In this document: positions 18,137 to 27,275 of the stretch, in pieces
Position numbering within the stretch: position 1 is the first letter of the stretch
Layout: each line of letters begins with the position of its first letter
From: Bacteroides sp. AN502(2024)
Lineage (GTDB): Bacteria > Bacteroidota > Bacteroidia > Bacteroidales > Bacteroidaceae
Length of the DNA: 64,000 nucleotides
Assembly (NCBI RefSeq): GCF_041227145.1
Contig: NZ_JBGFSP010000003.1
Coordinates: 3,224,001-3,288,000, forward strand
Reading direction: 5' to 3'
Notes under the pieces: model-generated
Database searches by the model: none
The model's input: only the letters and a program-made list of their open reading frames with translations
Told to the model about the DNA's origin: nothing
Translations under genes and position numbers: made by a program

Positions 18137-19249
18137 CTAAAGTTCGCTTTCTTTCAAGCGTTCCGCATTTTCGGCTACGATCAGGTGATCGATACAGTCT
18201 TGAATATCCCCGTCCATGAATGCGGCAAGATTATAAATCGTGTAATTGATGCGATGGTCGGTGATTCGTCCCTGCGGATAGTTGTAAGTACGGATTTTGG
18301 CAGAGCGGTCTCCGGTCGATACCATTGTCTTACGTTTGGAGGCAATATCATCGATGTATTTTTGATGTTCTTTGTCATAGATGAATGTACGGAGACGGGC
18401 CAGAGCACGTTCTTTATTTTTCGGTTGGTCACGTGTTTCGGTACATTCAATGAGTATCTCTTCGGCAATGCCTGTATTAGGGTTTTTCCAGATATAACGC
18501 AGACGTACTCCGGATTCTACCTTATTTACATTCTGTCCGCCGGCACCACCACTTCGGAATGTATCCCATTTGATTTCCCCTTCATTGATGACTACATCGA
18601 ACTCTTCTGCTTCGGGAAGTACCGCCACTGATGCGGCAGAAGTATGAACACGTCCTTGTGTTTCGGTAGCAGGAACACGCTGTACGCGGTGTACTCCCGA
18701 TTCATATTTTAAAATTCCGTATACATGATCGCCCGTGATGCTACAAACAACTTCTTTGAATCCACCGGCTGTTCCCTCGTTCGCGTTGGAGACCTCCATC
18801 TTCCAGCCTTTAGTTTCACAGAATTTGGCATACATACGAAAGAGGTCACCGGCAAAGATAGCTGCTTCGTCTCCTCCTGCACCGCCACGGATTTCGAGAA
18901 TTGCGTTCTTACTGTCTTGCGGATCGGCAGGAACAAGCATCAGTTTGATTTCTTCTTCCAACACCGAGAGTCGCTCTTGGCTATTGTCCATTTCTTCTTT
19001 CGCCATTTCTCGCATTTCAGCATCCGATTCATTGGCAAGGATCTTTTTAGCTTCTTCAATATTACCCAGTATTTGGATATATTCTTTCCTTGCTTTCATC
19101 AAGTCGTCTAATTCCTTATATTCCTTAGTCAACTTGACATAACGTTTCTGATCGGCAATCACTGCAGGATCTGTGATAAGGGTGGATATTTCCTCAAAAC
19201 GGGCTACGAGTCCGTTTAATTTTTCGAGTATGGTACTATTATCTGCCAT
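18137..19249 (-). CDS. prfA: Peptide chain release factor 1
   Basis: This 370-residue class I release factor recognises UAA and UAG. The P-A-T codon-recognition tripeptide occurs in RVQRVPATETQGRVHTS. The catalytic GGQ is in RSGGAGGQNVNKVES, the glutamine methylated in other bacteria. An N-terminal coiled-coil domain covers about residues 1-110. It starts 3 bp after the purM stop, so the two are co-transcribed. Confidence 0.97.
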   Translation of the reverse strand: MADNSTILEKLNGLVARFEEISTLITDPAVIADQKRYVKLTKEYKELDDLMKARKEYIQILGNIEEAKKILANESDAEMREMAKEEMDNSQERLSVLEEEIKLMLVPADPQDSKNAILEIRGGAGGDEAAIFAGDLFRMYAKFCETKGWKMEVSNANEGTAGGFKEVVCSITGDHVYGILKYESGVHRVQRVPATETQGRVHTSAASVAVLPEAEEFDVVINEGEIKWDTFRSGGAGGQNVNKVESGVRLRYIWKNPNTGIAEEILIECTETRDQPKNKERALARLRTFIYDKEHQKYIDDIASKRKTMVSTGDRSAKIRTYNYPQGRITDHRINYTIYNLAAFMDGDIQDCIDHLIVAENAERLKESEL

Positions 19250-19252
19250 TCT

Positions 19253-20419
19253 TTAATATCTAAATTCTCCGAATTCGCTCTTAATGATTAATTCTGTTTG
19301 TTCGCATGCTTCAACACGTCCTACAATCTGTGCCGGGATACCGAATGACTCGGAGATAGCAATAACCTCTTCCGCATGTTCCGGTGACAGGTAAACTTCG
19401 AGGCGATGTCCCATATTAAATACCTTATACATCTCTGCCCAGTCCGTGCCGCTTTGTTCTTGGATCGTTTTGAATAGAGGAGGAACAGGGAAAAGATGAT
19501 CTTTTACTACGCGTACATTTTCTACAAAATGCAGTACTTTAGTTTGTGCACCACCGGAGCAATGTACCATTCCGTGGATTTCCGGGCGCAATGCATCCAG
19601 TAATTTCTTGACTACCGGTGCGTATGTACGGGTAGGAGAGAGTACCAACTTACCTGCATTAATCGGAGAATTTTCTACGTTGTCTGTCAGTCTTAACTTG
19701 CCGGAGTAAACCAATTCTTCAGGAACAGCAGCATCGTAGCTTTCCGGATATTTTTCTGCAAGATATTTTCCGAATACGTCATGACGCGCACTTGTCAAGC
19801 CATTGCTACCCATACCGCCGTTGTATTCTTTCTCGTATGTGGCTTGTCCGTAAGAAGCCAGGCCAACGATTACGTCACCCGGACGGATATGGGCATTGTC
19901 GATAACGTCTGAACGTTTCATGCGGCAAGTGACGGTAGAGTCTACGATGATCGTACGTACCAAATCGCCGACATCAGCCGTTTCACCACCGGTTGCGTAT
20001 ACACCTACCCCCATCTCGCGGAGTTCGGCCAGCAATTCATCTGTTCCATTGATAATGGCGGAGATCACTTCTCCCGGAATCAACAGTTTGTTACGTCCAA
20101 TGGTGGAAGAAACAAGGATATTATCTACGGCACCTACACAAAGCAGGTCATCGATATTCATAATCAATGCATCCTGTGCAATACCTTTCCAAACAGACAA
20201 GTCACCCGTTTCTTTCCAGTACATATAAGCAAGAGATGATTTGGTTCCGGCACCATCGGCATGCATGATGTTGCAATATTCCGGGTCACCTCCTAATATG
20301 TCGGGAATAATTTTACAGAATGCTTTCGGGAAGATTCCTTTGTCGATGTTCTTGATGGCGTTGTGCACATCTTCTTTGGATGCGCTTACTCCACGCATCA
20401 TGTATCGTTGATTACTCAT
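19253..20419 (-). CDS. purM: Phosphoribosylformylglycinamidine cyclo-ligase (AIR synthase)
   Basis: This 388-residue ATP-dependent enzyme closes the imidazole ring in purine synthesis. HADGAGTKSSLAY, ALIMNIDDLLCVGAVDN and ATGGETADVGDLV are PurM signatures. It is longer than E. coli PurM (345), as in other Bacteroidota. It heads the nine-gene minus-strand run down to miaA. Its promoter box is at 20449-20456. Confidence 0.95.
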   Translation of the reverse strand: MSNQRYMMRGVSASKEDVHNAIKNIDKGIFPKAFCKIIPDILGGDPEYCNIMHADGAGTKSSLAYMYWKETGDLSVWKGIAQDALIMNIDDLLCVGAVDNILVSSTIGRNKLLIPGEVISAIINGTDELLAELREMGVGVYATGGETADVGDLVRTIIVDSTVTCRMKRSDVIDNAHIRPGDVIVGLASYGQATYEKEYNGGMGSNGLTSARHDVFGKYLAEKYPESYDAAVPEELVYSGKLRLTDNVENSPINAGKLVLSPTRTYAPVVKKLLDALRPEIHGMVHCSGGAQTKVLHFVENVRVVKDHLFPVPPLFKTIQEQSGTDWAEMYKVFNMGHRLEVYLSPEHAEEVIAISESFGIPAQIVGRVEACEQTELIIKSEFGEFRY

Positions 20420-20448
20420 GAGTTATAGAATTATATGGTATACGCCTG

Positions 20449-20456
20449 CAAAAGTA
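20449..20456 (-). promoter_or_regulatory. -7 box of the purM run
   Basis: The minus strand reads TACTTTTG (TAnnTTTG) 30 nt upstream of the purM ATG. The rest of the 552-bp gap 20420-20971 holds the 97-bp repeat, a small GAACCG/CGGTTC hairpin near 20907-20927, and no gene that I can see. Confidence 0.55.
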
Positions 20457-20647
20457 CAGTTTTTTTTTGGTACAGCCTAAAAAAACAGTCAGGTAAATTC
20501 CTTTGTAGACTTATCATTGCGAGTTACAAAATAATTTCCTGTAATGAAACACTTTGTTTCAAGCCGCAAAACACTTTGTTTTCCCGTAATGAAAACAAGA
20601 ATTTACCAGAAACTTTTCAAAAATTAGGCGGTGATAGATGATAGATT

Positions 20648-20744
20648 GAGGGTGTGTCATAATGCCTAGATATAAAGATTTACCCCTGCCACAGATAGCT
20701 ATAGCAGGGGTAATCTCCTCAAAAGGGAATTTTGACACACCCTC
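20648..20744 (-). repeat. 97-bp repeat with 12-bp terminal inverted repeats, copy B
   Basis: Same element as 10848-10945 but inverted. The ends are GAGGGTGTGTCA and TGACACACCCTC, and the two copies differ at only a few positions. Together they bracket the purM-miaA run. Confidence 0.85.
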
Positions 20745-20971
20745 CTCTGTAAATACGATGAATAAGGAGTTTCAGGAAGACGGTGATAGGATGAAAGAGA
20801 ATTTCCATTTTTTTCCTATGGGGGAGTTTGTCTTTGCCTGACCGACTTTCTTATAATAATTATAATGCTTGGCAATTCCTATTGCAGTTTTCATACCATA
20901 TACGAGAACCGATAAGTAGCCGGTTCATCATAATAGGGCATGTCAAAATACAACAGACATACCCGATTCTA

Positions 20972-21715
20972 TTATTCATATATCATAGTTTTAATAGCAT
21001 TCGCCCATTTGTCGTAATGTTCAGGATATAGGTGAACTCCATCCCTTGTCCATTCTTGGGGAAGTTCATTGTTATCGTCAACATACAAATCATAAAGATT
21101 TATAAATTGCCCATTAAACTTGCTTGCTAAATCTTTTGCTATAAAGTTTGCTTTTTGAACTTTTTCATTGGGAGTATAATTACCTAATGAGTGATTACTT
21201 GGTAACACACTCTCAATATAAATCTTTGTATTGGGTAATGAGTCTTTGATCGCTTGTAATAGCTTAGTATATCTGACCTCATAGTCGTCAAGACTAATAT
21301 GGACAAGATCATTTGTTCCTGCCATAATGAATACCTTGTGAGGATTTGCCGCTTTGAGCATAGGTATTCTTCTCAACATCCCAATCATATTGTCTCCTGA
21401 ATAGCCAAGATTGATTATCTTCTTTTCGGGAAAGAATAATTGAAAGTCACTACCACGGGTAATTGAATTTCCAAAAAAGGCAACGTCAAATTCGGTATGG
21501 AGTTTTTCTATGGTGTTAGTCCATCCCATTCTTGCCCAATAGTCTGAATGGGACCTGTCATCCAAATGAACGATATCACGTCTTTCTAATACCATGCTAA
21601 AAACATGCCCTTGTCGTTCCGCTACTATAACCACTCCTAAGAGCAGTATATTGAATAACACTGATGCGCATAATAAGGTCTCGCATGCGCTGATTTGTTT
21701 TTTGAATACTCTCAT
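20972..21715 (-). CDS. SGNH/GDSL hydrolase, membrane-anchored
   Basis: This 247-residue protein has one N-terminal membrane segment (residues 15-35). The SGNH blocks follow in order: FFGNSITRG (block I, GNS for GDS), GYSGDN (block II Gly), MAGTNDL (block III Asn) and DGVHLYPEHY (block V Asp and His). Members deacylate sugars, lipids or peptidoglycan; the substrate here cannot be told. The gene stands alone, is AT-rich, and is flanked by a mobile-looking repeat downstream and a hairpin/repeat cluster upstream, so lateral arrival is possible. Confidence 0.85.
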   Translation of the reverse strand: MRVFKKQISACETLLCASVLFNILLLGVVIVAERQGHVFSMVLERRDIVHLDDRSHSDYWARMGWTNTIEKLHTEFDVAFFGNSITRGSDFQLFFPEKKIINLGYSGDNMIGMLRRIPMLKAANPHKVFIMAGTNDLVHISLDDYEVRYTKLLQAIKDSLPNTKIYIESVLPSNHSLGNYTPNEKVQKANFIAKDLASKFNGQFINLYDLYVDDNNELPQEWTRDGVHLYPEHYDKWANAIKTMIYE

Positions 21716-21718
21716 TTT

Positions 21719-21901
21719 TTGGCGATTTTACGAGTGTTCTAATGATGTGAAGACATAGAAAACGTGGACTGCCGTCTCCATGCCACTCGTGGGTATCGCC
21801 AAACACCCGATATATACACGCACGGATAGGCAACCCACGTATGGGGTTGCTCCGTGCCTCGTGTATATACTACTATGAGATTGGCGATTTCAACGAGTGT
21901 T
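21719..21901. repeat. Triplicated TTGGCGAT-N3/4-ACGAGTG motif with large hairpin
   Basis: Two direct copies (21719-21738 and 21881-21901) and one inverted copy (21784-21802) of the motif surround a hairpin. Its outer arms are 21811-21820 and 21860-21869; inner stems are CACGGA/TCCGTG and CAACCC/GGGTTG. The cluster starts directly at the SGNH start codon. I do not recognise the element. The remainder of the gap to lemA (21902-22146) shows nothing else. Confidence 0.6.
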
Positions 21902-22146
21902 GAGGCACTTTTAGTCTCTATTTGTCTGCAATTTCCCTAAAAGGGTTTTACGATGCAAGATTACTGCATTTTTCCGACATACACAAATTTTCAGTACAAC
22001 TCTTATTGTAAAAGCGTTGTTTCTGTGGTTTCTGCTCTACGTATTTATCTTGTAATTTACTTCAGCAGTTCTTTATCTACCAATTTGGGGTTTCCGTTAC
22101 TACCATAATATGGGGAGTACAAGGGAACAATCCTCACACATTCTTT

Positions 22147-22728
22147 TTAGAATTCCACTTTCGGAGCCTTCTCACTCCCTTCCTCTGCTTCAAAATATGC
22201 TTTCTTATCGAAACCGAACATTCCTGCAAAGATATTCTTTGGGAAACGGCGGATATGGGTGTTATAAGCCTGTGCAGCATCGTTGAAGTTTTTGCGTGCT
22301 ACAGTGATGCGGTTTTCAGTTCCTTCCAGTTGGGCCTGTAGTTCCAGGAAGTTTTGATTAGCTTTTAAGTCCGGATAATTCTCTGTAATGGCTAATAACT
22401 TGCCCAATGCTGATGTTACAGCACCTTGTGCTTTTTGATATTGTGCCAACTTTTCCGGTGTGAGGTCGGCGGCGTCTACTTTGATTTGAGTAGCCTGGCT
22501 ACGTGCGGCAACAACTCCTTCCAGTGTCTCTTTTTCATGTGTTGCATATCCTTTCACTGTGTTTACCAGATTAGGAATCAGGTCGGCACGACGTTGGTAT
22601 TGAGTCTCTACATTTGCCCATTGGCCACTTACTTTTTCGTCCATAGTAACCAGACCGTTATATACACTTACTGCCCATATGACAAGGATAGCCGCAACGG
22701 CTAAGATGATAATAATTGACTTCTTCAT
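22147..22728 (-). CDS. lemA: LemA family protein
   Basis: This 193-residue protein has one N-terminal membrane helix (IIIILAVAAILVIWAVSVY) and a helical body. It contains the family core: WANVETQYQRRADLIPNLV, NFLELQAQLEGTENRITVAR and NAYNTHIRRFP-like FN..YN segments. LemA proteins are inner-membrane proteins of unclear function, often next to TPM-domain proteins, as here. It follows the TPM gene by 48 bp. Confidence 0.93.
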   Translation of the reverse strand: MKKSIIIILAVAAILVIWAVSVYNGLVTMDEKVSGQWANVETQYQRRADLIPNLVNTVKGYATHEKETLEGVVAARSQATQIKVDAADLTPEKLAQYQKAQGAVTSALGKLLAITENYPDLKANQNFLELQAQLEGTENRITVARKNFNDAAQAYNTHIRRFPKNIFAGMFGFDKKAYFEAEEGSEKAPKVEF

Positions 22729-22776
22729 GTTTTTTGTTTTTATTGAATTTAATAATTTATTTTTTATATCTTTTCT

Positions 22777-23694
22777 TTAGAAACGAGAACCGGCACCACC
22801 GCCACCACCCATTCCTCCGCCAAAGCTGCCTCCACTGAAACCGCCTCCGCCTCCGAAACTACCTCCGCCAAAACCGCCAATGAACGGACCGACTCCACCA
22901 CCGCCCCGGTGATGGTAATCATTATCATAACTTTGTTGGCGACGTATGATGGTATGTCCACAGTTTCTACATGTATAGGTGACATCTTCGGTTTTCACTC
23001 CGTTAATCCGGGATACGACTCTGCTTCCGCTTCTTTGCAATTGATGTTTACCACAATTCGGACAACGGCTTTGCTTACGTGCAGAAAAGAAAGCAAGACC
23101 TCCACTGATGAAAATAAAGCAAAGGATGGCAAGAACAAAATCAAAAGAACCACTGCCGTTCGAGTCTGAGAGGGCATCATTTTCCATAGAACCGTCGAGT
23201 CGTTGACAAGTCGCTTTAAGCCCGGCCACCATTCCCGTATTCCAATCTCCATCTTTCAGGTAAGGAATCATATATCTGGTTTGAATCCTTTTGCAGATCG
23301 CATCAGGGAGCACTCCTTCCAGGCCGTAACCGGTATAAAACTGGATACAACGCTGATCTGCGACCAACAAAATGACCAATCCGTTATTTTTGCCTTTCTT
23401 CCCAACACCCCATTTATTAAGCAATTGATGACAGAAGTTGAAACAATCTTCTTCTCCGATTGAAGGAACGATGGCAACCACCGTTTCAATTCCGGTTTGT
23501 TGTTCCAAGGCGTAAAGCATGGAGTCTATACTGTCACAAGCTGACTGTGAAAGTATGCCGGCCGGGTTGCAAACATATTGCATTTTGTTTTGCAGGTGGA
23601 CTTTCGGAAGATTGTCTACCGTGTATATTTTCTCTTGAGCTTGTAGTGGGAACAGAAGAAAAGTGGCTAGTATAAAAGTCAATATTGATTTCAT
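22777..23694 (-). CDS. TPM-domain protein with zinc ribbon and glycine-rich tail
   Basis: The chosen start (MKSILTFILATFLLFPLQAQ) gives a clean signal peptide and 305 residues. The ATG at 23712 would lie inside the -7 box. The TPM domain (residues 40-170) is followed by a membrane helix (FVLAILCFIFISGGLAFF) and a zinc ribbon (CPNCGKHQ and CRNCGHT). The tail is almost pure glycine, serine and phenylalanine (GGGGGFSGGSFGGGMGGGGG). The layout resembles YgcG proteins, which accompany LemA. The function is unknown, probably at the membrane. Confidence 0.88.
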   Translation of the reverse strand: MKSILTFILATFLLFPLQAQEKIYTVDNLPKVHLQNKMQYVCNPAGILSQSACDSIDSMLYALEQQTGIETVVAIVPSIGEEDCFNFCHQLLNKWGVGKKGKNNGLVILLVADQRCIQFYTGYGLEGVLPDAICKRIQTRYMIPYLKDGDWNTGMVAGLKATCQRLDGSMENDALSDSNGSGSFDFVLAILCFIFISGGLAFFSARKQSRCPNCGKHQLQRSGSRVVSRINGVKTEDVTYTCRNCGHTIIRRQQSYDNDYHHRGGGGVGPFIGGFGGGSFGGGGGFSGGSFGGGMGGGGGAGSRF

Positions 23695-23709
23695 AACGAA
23701 TATTTTATG

Positions 23710-23717
23710 CAAATATA
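23710..23717 (-). promoter_or_regulatory. -7 box for TPM-lemA
   Basis: TATATTTG on the minus strand, 16 nt above the ATG at 23694. Its position rules out the longer start at 23712. Confidence 0.55.
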
Positions 23718-23762
23718 GAAACTTTTTCTGTTATGAATCTAAAACTCCTTGTTATAATAGGT

Positions 23763-24713
23763 TTAATGAATGTATCGCCCAACGAATGCACGGACCCGAT
23801 CGGTGTATTCCTGTTTATTCTCTTTGTATGAAACTGCATGAGCAGCTCCCGGTACAATCCACAGTTCCTTCGGTTCCGGTTTGGCTTCGTAGAGCGAATA
23901 TGCCATCCAGGTAGGTACGTACGTATCTTTATCCCCATGAATAAACAACATCGGATGTTGTGATTTGGCTACTTGTTCCAGTGAAGAAGCTTCTTTAAAA
24001 TTCCATCCATATTTCTTTTCGCAGAGCCAGCTTGTGGTATACATCAGTGGAAAAGAAGGAAGGTGGAAACTAGCTTTCAGCTCGTGTGCGAATTCGTCCC
24101 ATACACTGGTGTAGCCGCAATCTTCTACAAAGCATTTGACAAACGGCCTTTGCTCCTCACCGGATACCATCATGGTCGTTGCACCTCCCATTGAAATTCC
24201 ATGTACCACCATTTGTGTGCTGTCTCCGAAGATTTCATTGGCGATGTTCATCCATTGTAGCACATCCCAACGGTCTTTCCAGCCCATCTGAATGGCAGGG
24301 CCTTGACTTTTTCCCTGATGTTGCAGGTCGGGGAGTAATATGTTATATCCTAAATCGCGATTATACAGATAGCCGATCATAAACATTCGGATTGCATTAT
24401 CCGTATATCCATGCACGATGACTGCTGTCCTACTGGTAGGTTGGGGAGCAGCTACATAATAAGCATGCAATTGTATTCCGTGCGGATTAATGATAAAAGT
24501 GTCTTTCAGTGCATCCACTTGTTTCAGGCTGTCCACCCATGGACGCAAGAAAGGGTAGTTTTTATACATGAAAGGATAAGAGTCAGCATCTTTAGACAAA
24601 ATTTGGGCATTCGGAGTCAATGAGAAGTTTAACATATAAAAACTCCCTCCGATAGTACAGCCGGTCAATGCCAGCATGATAAGAATGATGCTATATACAA
24701 CTTTTCTCCTCAT
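23763..24713 (-). CDS. Alpha/beta hydrolase, lipoprotein-like
   Basis: The 316-residue product has an N-terminal hydrophobic signal with lipobox LTGC at about residue 19. The hydrolase fold shows VHGYTDNAIRMF (oxyanion region), VHGISMGGATTMM (nucleophile in G-x-S-x-G), HGDKDTYVPTWM (acid) and GAAHAVSY (histidine). The closest resemblance is to BAAT/S9-like serine hydrolases. The substrate is not evident. It ends the phoH-purC-menG-aroE run, 19 bp behind aroE. Confidence 0.85.
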   Translation of the reverse strand: MRRKVVYSIILIMLALTGCTIGGSFYMLNFSLTPNAQILSKDADSYPFMYKNYPFLRPWVDSLKQVDALKDTFIINPHGIQLHAYYVAAPQPTSRTAVIVHGYTDNAIRMFMIGYLYNRDLGYNILLPDLQHQGKSQGPAIQMGWKDRWDVLQWMNIANEIFGDSTQMVVHGISMGGATTMMVSGEEQRPFVKCFVEDCGYTSVWDEFAHELKASFHLPSFPLMYTTSWLCEKKYGWNFKEASSLEQVAKSQHPMLFIHGDKDTYVPTWMAYSLYEAKPEPKELWIVPGAAHAVSYKENKQEYTDRVRAFVGRYIH

Positions 24714-24732
24714 AAAAACTTCTCTCTAACCC

Positions 24733-25479
24733 TTATTTATGCCATATCTCCCAGGCGGCAAATGCCTGAAGCAGGAGCATTTCCAGACCGTTTTTTACAA
24801 CAGCCCCTTGTGCTTCTCCTTTTTTCATGAACAACGTAACGTTCGGATTATATAACAAATCGTAGAGCAAATGGTTGGGAGTCAGAAGTTCATAAGGGAT
24901 ATTAGGGCAGAAATCTACCTTAGGAAACATTCCTACGGGAGTACTATTGACAATGACTGTGTATGCTGCCATAATTTCGGGAGTCAGTTCTTCATAAGTC
25001 AGTATACCATCGGCTTTGTGGGTGCGCGATACGAAGATACTTTCGATACCTAGATTCTTCAGACCGTGATAGACTGCTTTGGAAGCTCCACCGGTACCCA
25101 ATATCAGCGCTTTCTTGTGATGAGGCTGCAATAAGGGCTGGATGGATTGGGTGAATCCGATGATATCGGAGTTGTAACCCACCAATTTGACTTTCCCTTT
25201 CGGCTGACGGACGATTTTAATCACATTGACTGCACCTATCTTTGCGGTGTCACGATCGAGCTCATCCAGAAAAGGAATTACTTGTTCTTTGTAAGGGATG
25301 GTGACATTGAGTCCGCATAGGTTGGGATTCTCTTCGATAACTTCCATGAAGTTATTGATACTGGGAATCTCGAAATTCACGTATTCTGCATTGATGCTTT
25401 CGGATTTGAATTTCTCATTAAAGTATCCCATAGAAAATGAATGTCGCAGAGGGTAGCCGATTAAACCGTATTTTTCCAT
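24733..25479 (-). CDS. aroE: Shikimate dehydrogenase
   Basis: This 248-residue enzyme reduces 3-dehydroshikimate with NADPH. The N-terminal GYPLRHSFSMGYFNEKF binds shikimate. NVTIPYKEQVIPFLD contains the catalytic lysine. ILGTGGASKAVYHGL is the nucleotide-binding loop. It lies 42 bp downstream of menG in the same run. Confidence 0.95.
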   Translation of the reverse strand: MEKYGLIGYPLRHSFSMGYFNEKFKSESINAEYVNFEIPSINNFMEVIEENPNLCGLNVTIPYKEQVIPFLDELDRDTAKIGAVNVIKIVRQPKGKVKLVGYNSDIIGFTQSIQPLLQPHHKKALILGTGGASKAVYHGLKNLGIESIFVSRTHKADGILTYEELTPEIMAAYTVIVNSTPVGMFPKVDFCPNIPYELLTPNHLLYDLLYNPNVTLFMKKGEAQGAVVKNGLEMLLLQAFAAWEIWHK

Positions 25480-25521
25480 AATGCAATCAGGATTAAATTA
25501 ATTATTCATAATGAGTTGATA

Positions 25522-26259
25522 CTATTTTGTCGCGGTATAAAGAGTGCAGATGCCAAAGGTCAGCCGTTTGAAGTTAACCTTGCTAAATCCGGCTCGTGCG
25601 ATGACTTTTTGCATGATTTCCCCTTGAGGAAATACTTTGATCGTGTCCGGCAGATAGCGATAGGCACTGTTGTCTTTGGAGAGAAGTTTGCCCAATAATG
25701 GAATGACGGCTTTAGAGTAGATGGCAAACAACTGTTTCATCGGGAAACGGTCCGGAGTGGTAAGTTCCAAAATCACAAGATGACCGCCCGGTTTCAATAC
25801 ACGGCACATTTCGGAGAGCCCTTTGTCGAGGTCTTCGAAGTTGCGGATGCCGAAAGCTACAGTAATGGCATCAAAGTCATTGTCGGCAAAAGAGAGTGAA
25901 GTACAGTCCTCCCGGACAAAAGAAATCTTGTCCGAGAGTCCTTCCTTTTTTACTTTTTCACGTCCTATATTCATCATACCTTCCGAGATGTCCGTGCCGA
26001 TCAGCTCGGCAGGCTGCAGTTTGCGGCAGGCGAGGATGGCAAAATCCCCCGTGCCGGTGGCTACATCCATCATCCGCTGTGGCTGAAAAGGGGCTAACCA
26101 GGCAATCGCTTTTTTGCGCCAGCTGCGGTCGATACCTAAAGATAAGGTATGGTTCAGCTTGTCGTAGGTATGCGCAATGTTGTCGAACATACGTTCCACT
26201 TGCTCGGTCTTTTTCCCTTCTTTGTCGTAAGGCTTGATATGTTGTTGCGGGTAATCCAT
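25522..26259 (-). CDS. menG: Demethylmenaquinone methyltransferase
   Basis: This 245-residue class I methyltransferase starts with [29 protein letters not shown], the UbiE/MenG signature. [12 protein letters not shown] binds SAM, and [19 protein letters not shown] follows. In an anaerobe with menaquinone the expected step is the final methylation of menaquinone. It begins 10 bp after the purC stop. Confidence 0.95.
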   Translation of the reverse strand: MDYPQQHIKPYDKEGKKTEQVERMFDNIAHTYDKLNHTLSLGIDRSWRKKAIAWLAPFQPQRMMDVATGTGDFAILACRKLQPAELIGTDISEGMMNIGREKVKKEGLSDKISFVREDCTSLSFADNDFDAITVAFGIRNFEDLDKGLSEMCRVLKPGGHLVILELTTPDRFPMKQLFAIYSKAVIPLLGKLLSKDNSAYRYLPDTIKVFPQGEIMQKVIARAGFSKVNFKRLTFGICTLYTATK

Positions 26260-26269
26260 TGATTGATTA

Positions 26270-27214
26270 TCAACGATTCAAGAACGTTTCAACATTTTTG
26301 AATATACGTTCAGCGATGTTGCTAGTATCTTCTTTCACAAATTTCTCACCGGTGATGTTTTCGAACAATTCGATGTAACGGTCACTGATGCTTTGTACGA
26401 TAGCCGGCGTCATTTCAGGTACTTTCTGACCGTCTTTGCCCTGGAAACCGTTTGCCATCAACCATTCGCGAACAAATTCTTTAGAAAGCTGTTTCTGCGG
26501 TTCGCCTTTTTCGAAACGTTCCTGATAACCTTCAGCGTAGAAATAACGGCTGGAATCCGGAGTATGGATTTCGTCCATCAGGTAGATGGTACCGTTGTGC
26601 TTACCGAATTCGTATTTGGTATCTACGAGAATCAGTCCGCGTTCTGCCGCAATTTCAGTACCGCGTTTGAAGAGAGCCAATGTGTATTTTTCGAGCACTT
26701 CATACTCTTCCGGAGTAGCCAATCCTTGTTTCAGGATCTCTTCCTTAGAGATGTCTTCATCGTGCAATCCCATTTCAGCTTTTGTAGTCGGCGTTATGAT
26801 AGGTTCCGGGAATTTTTGGTTTTCGCGCATTCCTTCCGGCAACTTCACACCGCAAATCTCGCGCACACCGCTTTTGTAAGCACGCCATGCGCTGCCACAC
26901 AAGTAACCACGTACAATCATTTCTACCGGAAAACCTTCACACAATACTCCTACCGTTACCATTGGGTCCGGAGTAGCCAATTTCCAGTTCGGACAGATGT
27001 CGGTAGTGGCATCAAGGAATTTAGCTGCGATCTGGTTCAGCATTTGTCCTTTGTAAGGAATACCTTCAGGAAGTACTACGTCAAAGGCCGAAATACGGTC
27101 GGTTGCTACCATGACGAGTTTGTCACCGTTGATGTTGTATACATCACGCACTTTTCCGTGGTACACACTTTTCTGTCCCGGAAAGTTGAAATCTGTTTTT
27201 GTTAATGCTTTCAT
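26270..27214 (-). CDS. purC: SAICAR synthase
   Basis: This 314-residue enzyme joins CAIR and aspartate in purine synthesis. [40 protein letters not shown] and [11 protein letters not shown] are diagnostic. It is the longer type found in Bacteroidota and eukaryotes. It follows phoH by 61 bp. Confidence 0.96.
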   Translation of the reverse strand: MKALTKTDFNFPGQKSVYHGKVRDVYNINGDKLVMVATDRISAFDVVLPEGIPYKGQMLNQIAAKFLDATTDICPNWKLATPDPMVTVGVLCEGFPVEMIVRGYLCGSAWRAYKSGVREICGVKLPEGMRENQKFPEPIITPTTKAEMGLHDEDISKEEILKQGLATPEEYEVLEKYTLALFKRGTEIAAERGLILVDTKYEFGKHNGTIYLMDEIHTPDSSRYFYAEGYQERFEKGEPQKQLSKEFVREWLMANGFQGKDGQKVPEMTPAIVQSISDRYIELFENITGEKFVKEDTSNIAERIFKNVETFLNR

Positions 27215-27275
27215 TGTCTTTATTATAATTACAAGTTACAAATAACAAGTTGCAATAGGATTCCCGATCTAGGAC

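Noticed and set aside
21811..21869. Integron attC site
   Set aside because: The hairpin is bulged like attC, but the conserved RYYYAAC/GTTRRRY ends and an integrase gene were not found.
26393..27205. A 270-codon open frame on the plus strand
   Set aside because: It is antisense to purC, with phenylalanine-rich composition and no protein-like motifs.
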